Origin: Rhynchosporium graminicola
Lineage: Eukaryota; Ascomycota; Leotiomycetes; Helotiales; Ploettnerulaceae
Reading direction: 5' to 3'
Length of the DNA: 64,000 nucleotides
NCBI GenBank assembly: GCA_900074885.1
Contig: FJUW01000002.1
Coordinates: 496,001-560,000 of the forward strand
The notes under the pieces were generated by a model that did not search any database, had not been told where the DNA came from, and saw only the letters and a list, made by a program, of their open reading frames with translations. Of the stretch, positions 36,004 to 48,247 are shown one piece after another. Every line of letters begins with the position of its first letter. Positions within the stretch are counted from its first letter, which is position 1. The translations under genes and the position numbers were made by a program.

Positions 36004-36768
36004 ATGCGCCCATCACTCTCTTTACGGCGACAGCTCGCTCAAGTCATCGCCCCAAGTCGCAACTTCACAACAATTGTCCCCAGGAGGACACAACTCCCAA
36101 TCCAAGTATGCTGCAGATGTAGCAGAAATTCACACCCTTCTGCTATACAAACACGCCCTCAACGACGCTGGCGCACCACCTCCTCCACCCAGCAATCAGA
36201 AGCAGACGCATCCATAAAAGCCAACCCGATCCCCCAAACGCACTACGAATTCTTCCCCAAAACGCTCTCCTCAGGTCCACCTCCCTCCGGCCCCTTCCAA
36301 ATAGACACCCGCGAACTCCGTCGCGAATTCCTGCAACTGCAAGCTGTAGCGCACCCGGACCGACACCCTCCCAACCTAAAAACGCGCGCTGAAGCTACCT
36401 CAGCACGGATAAATGAGGCGTATAAAACGTTACAGAATCCGTTATTGAGAGCGCAATATTTGTTGCAGTTGAGAGGGATTGATGTAGCGGAAGATGAGAG
36501 TGCGAAAGTGGATGATCCAGAGCTGTTGATGGAGGTGCTGGATGCGAGGGAGGAGATTGAAAGTGTGGAGGAGGAGAGGGACTTGGAGGGAATGAAGGGA
36601 GTTAATGAGGAGAGGATTAGGGGGAGCGAGGAGGTTTTGGATAGGGCTTTTAGGGAGGATGATCTAAACAAGGCGAAGGAGGAGGCTGTGAGGTTGAGGT
36701 ATTGGGTTAATATTAAGGAGAGCTTGGATGGGTGGGAGAAGGGGAAGCCGGTTGTGCTTGTACATTAG
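36004..36768 (+). CDS. JAC1: Mitochondrial J-protein co-chaperone Jac1/HscB
   Basis: Co-chaperone that delivers the Fe-S scaffold Isu to mitochondrial Hsp70. The single exon encodes 254 aa. It has an Arg-rich N-terminus without acidic residues (MRPSLSLRRQLAQVIAPSRN), typical of a mitochondrial presequence. An HscB-type J domain starts at HYEFFPKTL (about residue 80) with the essential HPD at residues 117-119 (AVAHPDRHPP). A C-terminal three-helix domain (PELLMEVLDAREEIE and following) binds the scaffold. The ATG at 36004 is the first in frame. Confidence 0.92.
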   Translation: MRPSLSLRRQLAQVIAPSRNFTTIVPRRTQLPIQVCCRCSRNSHPSAIQTRPQRRWRTTSSTQQSEADASIKANPIPQTHYEFFPKTLSSGPPPSGPFQIDTRELRREFLQLQAVAHPDRHPPNLKTRAEATSARINEAYKTLQNPLLRAQYLLQLRGIDVAEDESAKVDDPELLMEVLDAREEIESVEEERDLEGMKGVNEERIRGSEEVLDRAFREDDLNKAKEEAVRLRYWVNIKESLDGWEKGKPVVLVH

Positions 36769-37104
36769 GGTATGGGTGGGCGTTGAGGCGATGTGAAATA
36801 TGGGTGTGATTTTTGGGGATATATAGGAACCGGGTGCGTTGACTGGCGTATGTGGGCTTATGTTACAGCTTCAAGATAACACACTTCTTGAACGAGATTG
36901 AGTGCACTGGCTTGAGTCATCGAATCCGGAATCGAGTTTGTATACTGTACAGGAAACAGCTTTGTTGTTGCCAGGTCTTCCAGCAGCAAAATAGACTAAT
37001 GCAGCTCACTCTGTGTTGCACCCAACTTCTTTACGGTTTAAACTGTACAGCTTCGTTGTGAAACGTCTCTCTAATGTGACATGTTACATGACTGCATGCA
37101 TCAC
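36769..37104. other. Convergent intergenic region
   Basis: 336 bp between the stop codons of JAC1 and the PP2C gene. Nothing recognised. Confidence 0.4.
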
Positions 37105-38343
37105 TTACTTCCCTTCCTCAACCACCACAGCCACCACTACACAAATGTCATCAACCTTTCCACCACTCCAGTTCTCATGCGGGTAGTATCTCTGTACCTC
37201 TCTCGCAAATGGACCATCAACCCTGTTATTCATACTCGCCGACTTGGCCTGACTGGTAATCGCCACAGCCAGGAAGCTCTGCAGACTAGGAATATTCTGA
37301 GCAGGCCCCTTCCCATTATTTGACACCGTGAAATCAGATAGATTCTTCCCTACACCTACTCCACCATCAGTATGCTGCCATGCCTTAGCACCTAACATAA
37401 CCTTGGATACTATCCTCAAGATATCCTGACTCGACAGATTATCCCATACACCATCACTAGCAATAACAAGTACATCTCCGTGTCTAAGCTCGTGCTGGGA
37501 AATATTCGCATCAGCCGGCATATCGCGCAACTGCTCCCCGCCAAAAAACGCAGCCTGAGCAAGAACCTTCTCCGGTACAATGGACAGCTGATACGGCGTA
37601 TTAAAAGCATGCGTCTGCGGATCCGAATAATCATGTATAGCATTCAACCTCAACTGCACGAACCCCGAGTCCCCAAGGTTCGCAACCTCAAGCTTTCCAT
37701 CCCCCTTCGCAACAGCCACACACGCCGTACTACCCCCAGCTTTCACCGAATCATCTCGACGGATATCATCATAGCCGCGCTGCATGAGACTCTGCGCGCC
37801 TAGAGGAGGATTCCATTCTTCGGCTTTATGCGTATATGCTGCGTGCGCCATGTAATCGCAAATACCGTGAGCGAAGTCCGCTGGATCGACGCCGGAGTCT
37901 ACCCACCCTCCTACACCGTCCGCGACGCCGAGCGCTACATCGGAACTCTCTCCTACGCGGCTGACGAAGAAGGCGTCTTGTCCGCTGGCGGGACGGGTGC
38001 GCTTGTCTTTCCGGCGCGCGCGAATGTGGTTATAGGGGTTGAAGTTGAACACGTTGGTATCGGGGTTGTAGCGCCGATCTTTGGCTGTGAAAGATGCGGC
38101 AATGCCGTAGGAGAATTTGGGGTTGGATAGAGAGGATTGTGAGGTTGAAAAGCATCGGTATAGAGGCTGCGGAGACCTGGGGAGGTGTTGTTTTGAGGTG
38201 TGGAGGTTGGTTGGAGAGCAGAATGGTTGGATTCGGGTGGATAAAGACTTCCTGGAAGCATATATCCTGGGGCTTGTGAAAGCCACCAATTGTAACGTGT
38301 CTGTCCTACCTGCTGTACCAGCAAGTCTTTCAATAGAAACCAT
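37105..38343 (-). CDS. PTC7: PP2C-type protein phosphatase, PTC7-like (mitochondrial)
   Basis: Mn/Mg-dependent Ser/Thr phosphatase; yeast Ptc7 acts in mitochondria and regulates coenzyme Q synthesis. The single exon encodes 412 aa. The basic, Ser-rich N-terminus (about 70 residues, with FSTSQSSLSNPKFSYG) looks like a presequence. PP2C motifs in order: GQDAFFV, GVADGVGGWVDSG (metal-binding Asp), GGSTACVAV, VANLGDSGF, ASDGVWDN, and KVDDICVVVAVV at the end. The ATG at 38343 is the first in frame. Confidence 0.92.
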   Translation of the reverse strand: MVSIERLAGTAGRTDTLQLVAFTSPRIYASRKSLSTRIQPFCSPTNLHTSKQHLPRSPQPLYRCFSTSQSSLSNPKFSYGIAASFTAKDRRYNPDTNVFNFNPYNHIRARRKDKRTRPASGQDAFFVSRVGESSDVALGVADGVGGWVDSGVDPADFAHGICDYMAHAAYTHKAEEWNPPLGAQSLMQRGYDDIRRDDSVKAGGSTACVAVAKGDGKLEVANLGDSGFVQLRLNAIHDYSDPQTHAFNTPYQLSIVPEKVLAQAAFFGGEQLRDMPADANISQHELRHGDVLVIASDGVWDNLSSQDILRIVSKVMLGAKAWQHTDGGVGVGKNLSDFTVSNNGKGPAQNIPSLQSFLAVAITSQAKSASMNNRVDGPFAREVQRYYPHENWSGGKVDDICVVVAVVVEEGK

Positions 38344-41300
38344 TCTGTATGGCTGTATTTTGGGAGGTAGAGCGAAGCCCAGGGGCTCGCTGGAAGAACG
38401 ATAATGAGAGTTTATATTGATGCCACCATAGTCCAGGGTTTAACGATTTGTAAGGAATCTGTTTGTGACAGAATCTTTAATTGCTTGTTGTTCTGGTCCT
38501 TCTTAGGAGGATTGGGAAACTCGAACAAACTTCAGACCACAATGCGTTCGAGCGTCATTTTGCTTTGCATCCCTGCACGGGGAAAGTTCCGCTCATATGA
38601 AATCCCACCTTTCTAACCAATATCAAGCATCCACATTATTCAGCCTTGTGAGTATAGTAGCTTGGCTAGAAAGGCAAAATCCTAATTTGGTCGCAAGGCT
38701 TTCGCCTAAACACGAGATCAAAGACAGTCTTCGAGTCTAAGACATCATGGATTTAGTTCAATAAGTTTACGTAGATCATGACAAGACGCCTCCCCGAGAA
38801 CCCACGGTTACAACAATCAAAACCGCAATCCAGCTAGCCCACACCCAAGGCAAGGTCCTCGAGCTATCAGCCATCGCCAATTCTTCTCCACAACCTCATA
38901 AACTGTAAGCCTTTATCCGCAAAAAGCTGCTCCGCTTCAGAGAACTGCTGTAGACAAATCGAAGCGCTCGAGGTCCAAATATCGCAAAAGCCAAAATGCA
39001 GAAGCAATTCTAAATACAATTCGGACGTTGTCGAGGCTAACCCCGGAACGGATCAAATGGCGATTTCGCATATGTTGCATGAAAGGTTTGGGTGGAATAT
39101 AGTCAGATGTGGGCTAGTAAGGTTATGAAGGATAAGGGGACGAATAAGATGCAAAGGAATGCGAAGTTAGTTCCTGTAACTTTTGAAGGGAGGGTTATGC
39201 CACTACCGCTGCCGGAATCGGTGGATGGAAGGGCAATGAATTCATGGAGAGGATCGATGGCGGCTGCTCCGCAGTTTGTGGGCTCTTATTTAGAGCCTCC
39301 TCGAGGCTCCAGCAATACAGTAGTGAGGCTGAACTTTTCGACGTCCGGGACTATGGTAAGGACGAACAAGATACACACTCGATTACTATTAGCTTCTTAC
39401 AGCTCACATTCTCTGGTTGTTCCATTCACATTGATACTCAGTACTATTAGGCGGTATTTACGGGATCATTTGCCTTTATCCGCAGTTGACCTTGACAGAT
39501 TGAAGTCGGGAATATATTCTTTCCTGGCTTTTTTCAACCAGTACTCGTCCTTCGAATACCACCATGGGGTAAGTCAATTGCAAGACATCACAATTCAACA
39601 CCTCGTGCTTGAAATCAGAATGAGACATCAGGCTCGTCTCGAGAGCTCACTATGTTCTCACAGAAGAAAAGGGTGTCCTGCCATGGCACCGGGTAACAGC
39701 AGCCAATCTGGTAACGGGCAGACGTTGGACTATCGAAAGCGGAAGGGAGGGAGGGAGGATAGGTGCAGAACCTGTGGTTCCTAGAGTCTGGCTTGTAAGA
39801 GGTGATCCGAATGGTTGGGAGAGGTTACATTTGGCTGTTTGTGGAGACTCATCGCCACATGAACTCTCTTGGATGGCCTCTCTTCTCCCCTGGATACGTT
39901 TTAGCCATTCACTTCCCTGACTCGCACCTGCATCACAAATTGAACTGGTTCATTTTGTACCTCTGACTAGGTTTGAATCGGCGACTTGGAATCTATATTG
40001 TTAGGACCGAGTGGCTCTCATCGTCGGACAAGAAGGGAACCGAAAGAGCACAACAGGCTCTCACAACAGGCTTCGGTCCGTCCCATAATCCGGATTGATC
40101 TTCGGGATTGTTATGTACCTATAGCGGCGGCTTTACATTCGGTTTGTGCGAGAGAGATTATTCATCGGGACTGGGAACTGGGGACTGGAATCCATTGTCG
40201 AGATACAAATTTGCTGTGAAGACGGCAGAGGAGTACAGAAGTCAAAATTTTTATCGGCAGGCCGATGATCTGAAGACCTGAGATTCAAAGATCGGAATAT
40301 CTAACCAAATCCAGGAAATCGGGTTTCTTCCGAGAGACACAGCCTAGTGTGTCACGATGAATGGAAGCATCCTATCATTTTCCAGAACGAAAATGCGCAT
40401 GGCCGCCTTGCCAGGACCAGAAACATAAAGGGTTCGGTCCGATGCATTTCTTTGCTTTCCAATGGAATAATACTTGTCTCCTTATGTTGAGTCACCGGAC
40501 TTGTTTCGCACGTTGACAAGAGACTCGGATACTTCTCAGTCAATAATCATTTCTTTTCCAGACCACGCTTCACCAATCTCTATCCAATTCGGCCCAGCTT
40601 GATTCAGTTCGGCCCGGAATATTTGGCTCGAGTCGTTGATTGATAATGTCTCAGATATTCTTGTCCATTCCCCTAATGTCACTCTCAACTTCATGCATCG
40701 TATGAAGCCGCGGGCATGGCATTGAAGAAGCACCAATTGAGGAGTGGAGGATCATAAAGTTGGAAGGGGGCAGCAGGGCACTCGGTATCCTGGCGATGAT
40801 TGGTAAGAGACAAACTTGATCTGATCGTAAGTCAGGGCTAGCATAGGCATCTCTCATGGCATCTTATATATCATAACCCCAAATTCTTGATCATTGTTGT
40901 CGGAGCCTTCCTTCCCTTCTATTATATAACGTCAAAGACGACCTTGACAACTCCAACTCTGAGTTTTTGGACTTCGACAGTTTCTTTGATCAGCAGATGG
41001 GAATATCCTTGAGTATATTTCTAGGTGGAGTGACCTCGACTTTACCTCGAGCTTCACTTACACAACATGTGCTATGTAGTACTTTGATGTACTTTCACAG
41101 TGTACACAGCACAGTGATGCTGTTAGGGCATGAGTGGACGACACGACACATAGCCTATGATTCAATGTCACATGAGCTCCAACCTGCCAGGCAAGGAGAT
41201 AAGAACTGGAAAGAACATATTGCATTGACTCCTTGGATGATTACCTTTGTTCCCTTCCATGGAATTTCCTTAGTTCTATCTTTCTGTCTTTCCGTGCTGC

Positions 41301-42044
41301 TGCTTGTCTTCTTTTTTCTCGTCCTTTCCCATCTTTCCTGCGTTATTGCGATGTGGAAGGCTTCTGGCCTCCTACCTCATCGCGTCCCAAAAGTGGCATC
41401 CGCTCTTTCCTTACGTTGGGGTGAGGTGAGGCGAAGGCGAGGCGGCACGCGTCCAGATCTCTTTTGTCAGGACAACTTCCTCATTCGAAAGGTGAACTTT
41501 ATACAAGGCCCCTTTGCATGTTTCAATCAATCTTTGGGGGTTAAGTACACCTTCGAATTAGGCATCAATCTTTTCAGATCTTCAAATCTCAACCCACGCA
41601 CAACCTGATAATTTCGAAGATCTCCATCTTCTCTACCCACACAACATCACCAACCTCAGCATCAATTGATGATCAAATCTCTACGCCAGAAAGCAGTAGC
41701 TGTACCAATTGAAAGAGTGCGTCTTTCTTTCTCTGCTTCGAGCAGTGATTTTCTCTGCTTGAGTCTTACAATTTCACGCGTCCAGGTGTGTCACCTTGCG
41801 CTCAAGGTATGTCTGCACATGAGCCATCCATAGCACCTTGAAAAGCTTTGAATAAGCTACTCCTTTCCAAGTTCTTGATACTTACAGTGTCCTAGATATC
41901 ACTCGAGTCGCTAATTGTCCAGAGCTTGTTGACTCACGGGATACAAACGAGCCATCTAGTACCCCAGGGTCGGACATTGATCAATTGTTGTTTGCTCGCA
42001 CCCTTATGGTGCCTAGTCACCCATAAGAAAAGCCTGACTTCAAC
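38344..42044. other. 3.7-kb region without an intact recognisable gene
   Basis: Between 38.75 and 39.8 kb several open stretches read like decayed protein (see findings). A 213-codon frame at 40967-41608 begins without ATG and is low-complexity in its hydrophobic middle; I treat it as chance. The last few hundred bases are the promoter and leader of the GAF protein gene. Confidence 0.4.
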
Positions 42045-45000
42045 ATGGATTTCTCCAACAGGGAGACAGGCATGACCGAATTTCTTGAAGGGCTAAGAGA
42101 CGAGACCATCTCTACAGAACGATCACAAAGCAACGCTGAAAGTCATCAATTCTGTAACGAGGGCATGGGGAACTTCCTTGATCAACTTGAAGATTACGAC
42201 GAGGCTGCCCGTATCGAGGATGAGGCCGAGGAGGCCGGAAGACTACTAAAAGCAAAGAAGCCAGCCAAGACAGGAAAGAAGAGTAGGGGTGCGAGGATAT
42301 TGAACAAGATGCTTGGCCGAGACAACATGGAAAATGCGCCAGCTCAGGACTCATCAAAGCCTGGAGCAGAACCAGAATCTTCGGATGAGACGTGTTACAG
42401 AGATCAAAGGCCCGCAGACGACGACTTTGGTCTTAAACCATCTCCTTATGTCCACCCATTGGAGTACAATCTGGCCGCTCGTGACGAGGTGGTCCACATG
42501 AATCCCGCGAACGATTTAATTAGCGCTAAACCCGAGCTGGTTGAGGGTATTCACGTCGCACGACACAGAGGGCTTGCACATAAGGCTCTTTTTGGTCGAT
42601 CACAGAGCCAAGAAAATTTTCCCACCACCTTGAAAGGTACCAGCGAAGGAGATCGACGCACGAGCAACGAATCTGATTATATCAGATTTCAGAACTCTAT
42701 GAACACCGACAATCATCCGAATAGCAAGAAGCCTTTGAAATTTCAAGAGTGCATGAATATTCCAAGATTTACAGATGCCCAAGAACATGCTGACGTTTCC
42801 CCCGAGCATGTGTTTTTGGATATTCAGGAGTGCACGAAAATTCAGAGGTCCACGAATACCCGACGACGTACCGAAATCTGTCCTGAGCAAGCTCCTCCGT
42901 CTCCAACTCAGAGTCAGTTAGAACGACCTCCATCCAAGACTTATGAAGAGTACACCAAGCGGTTTCGAAATGAAGAGCTTGAGGGACTTGTGGAGTATTG
43001 TTCTCCGGATGAACTTCATGATCCCAGTTGGAGACAGTATCTAGAATCTTATTCAAGAGTACGAAAAGCATTTTTCATATTTAGTGTTTGTGAGTGTTAA
43101 CACATCCACCTAGGGCCATTTCAACATGAGTGAACCTCCTCATCCACCGAATTTTAGACTAGGCTTTGAGTACCTTCCTTCTTTTTTGCCACCAGGAGAA
43201 TCAAGTAGGATTCAGATGAGCAGCGAGTACGAAGTTCTCTGGCCAGAATGGGGTCAAGAGAAGGCCGCCGATCTCATCCGACTTGCTATGAGGAGATTCG
43301 GCACCTCATCTGTTTCGCTGAGCTTCTTTGACGAGGCATACGAGATCTTCAAGGCTGAAGCGGGATATAACTGCTCTCATCTGAACCGTGCTGAAAGCTT
43401 CGCAGCACACTGTCTGTTTTCAAAGGATGTTCTTGTTGTCTTGGACACAGAGAAGGTATATAATTTCTTCTATGCAAACACAGATTCAATACTAATTCTT
43501 CCAGGATTGGCGATTTAGAAAGAACCCCTTGGTGGTCCAGCTTCCCAAGATTCGTTTCTGGGCAGGTGCGCCTATGATCTCTACATGCGGAGAGGTGCTA
43601 GGAGTCTTTGCTATATTCTCAGCCAAACCACGAGCGTCATTCACGCATGTCGAACGTCGAAAGCTAGCCGAGTTCACCGATCTAGTCATGCAGGACCTCA
43701 AAGCGCAACTGGAAACATTGAGGAACCGAGTGCGTACCACCCCCCTCTTGGACCGTGACACTTTCGATTATGTACCGAAGCGTCCCAAAAGCATCCAGTC
43801 CGTCACTGGGTCCAGCGGTATCGACCCTGATCTGGTTCCACCTGCGTTGACCTACCACAAAATCAAGACTCCGAAGCCTCAGCAGCCTCGTAGTTTTTCT
43901 AGCAGGGCAAGCCGAGATCCGCTTCTGAATCCCTCCGAACAGACTCCGCCATCTTCTGCCGAGTCGAACAATGGATACTTCGATAACCTTTCCAATTTGA
44001 GGACTCCGGATAACCATTGTTCTGGGGAATTCCTTATGACCCAAGAGAAGTCGTTCAACAACTCCATGGTATTTTACCCAAGCGGTCTCGCAATGTCAAC
44101 ACATCGTCCATTTTCTGATTCGGATCTGACATCTCTATATCCTCATCCTCCAAACACCCCGGTGGGTGAGAAAAGTGAGCGGGAACTATCGACGAATCCA
44201 AAATTTGTCTTTGACTGGAGCGACTTTGATAAACCCACGGACGAACATTGCGCTGAATCTATAGAAGACAGCGGATCGGATACAGCCGCAGCTATCAGAA
44301 GAACTAATCCCCGTGATTTGGCTGGTTCAACTATCATGCAGCCTGGCGTCACTCCTGTTGAAGGCTGCGTACCTCACATCGGTAGTCAGCGAGGATGTGG
44401 CACAGATGGCACCGAACATGGAAGTGGCGGCACGTACCAGAGGAACGCAGGCTTTGGGGGTGATAAATTTCTCATCCGTTCAAATAGCTTCACTAGGAAC
44501 GTCACTAAGCCAACCGATGGAGGACATTTTCTTGACGCACCACGAGGCCAAGTATCTTCCCAAGCTACTCCTACGAGAAATGGCCTACGAACAGATACTC
44601 AAGATCCTCTAATTGACTCCACTACTTCATCCGAGAAGCATCATGCTACTTGCCAAGTAGATGAGCGAAATATGGTGCCCTTTCATCAGCCTTCATTCTC
44701 GATCGGACCATCAGTAACCTCTGGTTGGAGTATGGACAGCGAGGATCTGAGAGAAGCAGCTACTGCATGTGCCCTCTATTTTCGGGACCTGGGCTATGAT
44801 CTTATCTACGCTGTGGAGATTAAGCCTAAAACACAGTTCATGTCTGACGAGGAGATTCTAAAGGCCGGGGGTCTGCAAAAGAGAATATTGGTCAGTCATG
44901 GCCTTGATCATGCCAAGGACCTAAGCTCTGCAACACACCTCCGTGCCCTTCGTAGCCGTGGTGGTGAGTATTGGTATAATCCTGCCGGTGCCGAAGGTGG

Positions 45001-45304
45001 ATATCAATCCGGGAGATTGATCAGTATTCATTCTGATGATGGAGGACCCATCACCAAGAGAAGCTCTGGAATCGTCCTCGGTGCCATCCGTATGTCGGGA
45101 CGTGCAACCAACGGGGAGATGCTGAGCTCTGCCGCCGAATTGGAGCGACTCACCAATTTTGGACGCATGCTGAAGAATATTCTGCGGCCCTCAGAACGGG
45201 CGCAGACGAGATCGAACATCGAGAGACCTTACCCTACCAACGAGGCTGAAGATTTGTATACCAAGACACAGTCATTCAACGACTCGCGAAGCCGCACATA
45301 CTGA
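42045..45304 (+). CDS. Large GAF-domain protein without visible kinase
   Basis: Function unknown. Three exons (introns 43059-43113 and 43456-43504) give 1051 aa. The N-terminal 340 residues are polar and probably disordered, with a basic patch (KAKKPAKTGKKSRG) and imperfect ~30-aa repeats around residues 225-285 (FQECMNIPRFT / IQECTKIQRST). A GAF domain spans about residues 370-545 (AADLIRLAMRRFGTSSVSLS, GAPMISTCGEVLGVFAIFS, then SFTHVERRKLAEF). It resembles the GAF module of fungal hybrid histidine kinases. A long disordered stretch follows. A second, GAF-like C-terminal domain lies at about residues 864-1025 (ACALYFRDLGYDLIYAVEI, GIVLGAIRMSG). No histidine kinase or response-regulator motif is seen. 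Confidence 0.78.
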
Positions 45305-48247
45305 GTTCGTCTTTCTATACTACCATCGATCTTCCCAACTATGAGTATCTTTCCTGGAGAAAGATCCTGTGCATTCTCTGACCAGGTCGGTAACTATGGC
45401 TTTTCAAGGTACTGGCTATAGCTGGTCTGCTCCTGTGCTATTCGGGTTGAGCACAGGCGACAACTCCTTCGACACTCGACGGCGACCTTGAGATCTTGCT
45501 ATTTGCCATACCCGTGCATGCTCTTTCCATTGTAATATTGGAACACCAATGAATTGTAAGATTATATTTTCTCATGTCAACACGGAACGAATGAATACAT
45601 CAAATGAGGTTATGCGACACATGCGGCGAATGATGATTATGTTCACGGTCCTCAGCATCTGCGATACCTACTTTACGGTCGTGGTTATTCCCGATCGTTC
45701 TTTCCGGCTTCGATAAAGAACGGATGGAGATACAATTCACTGGACGGAACCTTGGTCTACGATATTTCTGCTATTGGCATTATTTCGTTTTGATGCGCTT
45801 GCATTATTCTCATGTACCTCCCCCTGTGAATACATTGGATGGGTGTTACGTACGCATTTAAGATTTCCAGGTGTAACGAAGGGAATGGATGGAATGTCAT
45901 GGATGGGGTGGAATAATGAAACCGTGGAAATGTTCATTGAAACATGCCGGAAGAACTACTTGCTTACAACTGGGGACAATATTGCGTGTAAGAGTTAAGC
46001 GAAAATATGAAAAGATTGAAATCTCCCCTGTACTTGACTGTTGTGATGTTATCCCCCGGCGAAAAGTCCTAGACAAGTCAGATGCAAGTCACTCCGAATA
46101 TGTCAAGAATTGCACATCTGGATCCTCGAAGTGGAGCTCTCTTTCTTGAAGCATGAAGCAGAAAGTTCGAAGCAGACAAATCAGTAAGGCCAACCACTAC
46201 CCACTATTGGGGATCCAAAAGGGATCTCTCACTTTATATGAATTAAAAGCCAAGGGAGAGACGTTGGTTGGATGAGCAGTCGTGATACCGCGAAGTCACG
46301 TCTGGAGGGGGTGAAGGGAAGGTGCTATTCAAATAACCGACTGACTGACTTGAATATCTATCGGTCTTATGGAATCAGCGGTAGCTCTTTTCACTTCCCT
46401 TGATTCCGTGGTTAAATGAGATAATCGTACTATGACCGCTATAGTGGGATCAATCTGAGATAGACTCAATTCTCATCTTCCTGGCTTTTAGTCTTCTGTG
46501 GCTACTTGGAAGTATATTTGAAGGATCTCCTGCCTTTAATTGCTGCACTGTGTATAAATTCCTTCCTTCTCTCTCTCCGTACTTGTCATAAACAATGAGC
46601 TTGCAACCAGTATCGAGCTTTAGCAATTCCTTTCCTACTCTTCTTTCGATACTTACGCCTTCCCTTTCCGGTAGACCTGACGAGTCTTGCGAACACTTTA
46701 TACTTGTCCTCGAATCGAAATTTGCCAGCTATAACTTAGCATCGTGAAAGCTTGAGTTTGACGAGGAGTGGTTAAGGGGAAGAGTTTCCCTCTGTCATGT
46801 ATATAGTGTCTTGCACCGTAGCTGTTATACTAGCATAGAGGACGTAAACATGACAGAATTATTCAGCAGGACTTGTGAAACAGCAGTTAGCAGAAGTTTC
46901 AACTCGTCCTTCATATATATAATGCCCATCAGTGGCCTGATGCTCTTACAAGAGAAACCAGAGGATCACATATACTCTTTCTCGAGATGAAAAACCAGTC
47001 AAAGGTACATTCAAATAAGCTTAATATCCTTACAAATCCCACTCACTTCGTCGCTAGCTCTCCTGCCACCTTCCATTTACTTCTTGTCCACTCTAAACTG
47101 GGATCATCAAAGGATCATATCTTCCTACAAATTCGGCTAACGTAAATCCTTCGAACCTGTGACGAACCCTCCGTACTCTCCAGGCAGAGCCCTTTCAGAA
47201 GTTCAAGCCTACAGATATCTCTTCTGAAGACGATACCACCGAGATATCTAGACTGCATCGCAACTCAACACGATCTAGTTCCAAGCTCCCAGCAACTCGA
47301 AGTCAGGCCTCTACTCTTGAAGTGCTTAAGTCACTCTAAAGACATAGTGCTTCCTCGGACGTATGAGCATCACCGTACGAGAATCCCCGACGCCCAGTCA
47401 CTAGTGACAGAATCTACCAAAATTCTTGAGAAGTTGCCTCGGAGCAGCTTAGCCTTTTTCTAGACATGAACTCCTTTGAGGTAACAGTGCTATGACCCCC
47501 ATGCCTCCTTTCAATGAAGACCTAGGGGGTAATATAGTTCCTTCTTCCAAAGAAGAGTGCATCTGAAGTCTTGAGCCGCCCTTGTGATGGACAGCTTTGC
47601 CTTCGTAGTCGTTGCAAAGTCTCTAGCTGCAGTAATACCAGTGACCGAGAATTGTGTTTACGATTCTGTCCTTATACGGAAGGACAGCGGGTAAGTGTTG
47701 TAGCCTGTCAACATGGGGTTTCGTGGCTTTACTGTGAAAAGAGAATATATAAGTGCTCAAACAGAGGGTAGTTTGGTAGAAGAGAATGAGTGCGTTTTCA
47801 GTATTAGCCCACTTTGAGTTAGAACGACACCCTTAGTAAACGACAGGCTACAACACTTAACCGCTATGCCTCCATAGTTGTTGTGTTACAATTCCGCGCC
47901 TCAAGTGCCAGGACAATATGAGGATAACAAAGTTCCCATCCATTTCTCCAGGGAACAGAGGATGATTCAGCAGCTCGAACGAAGCTGATTTTCCATGATT
48001 TCAGTCGAGCACTGTAAAGGAAAAAGATTGAGAGCGAAGTCAAAACTCAAAGGGGCTCAAAATTCAGGAAGAATCGACGGTCATCTATTTTACACGGCCA
48101 CTGTCTATCAACCTTCCCTCTGATCAGCACCCCTTCCAACCATTCAATACACACACAGACCTTCATCCCACCATGCCAGAACCAAAGAGAAAGAGATAGA
48201 CGGAGTGGCATTCAGCCATTAACGCGGGGATATTTTGTTTTGTTCTT
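45305..48247. other. 2.9-kb non-coding region
   Basis: No intact gene recognised. It holds an inverted repeat with 24-nt arms (47686-47709 and 47842-47865). A 51-codon open stretch ending near 47340 has no start. Confidence 0.4.
47686..47865. repeat. Inverted repeat, 24-nt arms, 132-nt spacer
   Basis: Arms 47686-47709 (AGCGGGTAAGTGTTGTAGCC and four more bases) and 47842-47865 are complementary at 23 of 24 positions. The arm read from the minus strand resembles a tRNA A box (GGCATAGCGGTTAAGT). Confidence 0.75.

Noticed and set aside
40967..41608. 213-codon frame upstream of the GAF gene
   Set aside because: Starts at TTG, has no recognisable domain, and its middle is low-complexity Ser/Leu/Phe from a pyrimidine-rich tract; more likely promoter or leader DNA.
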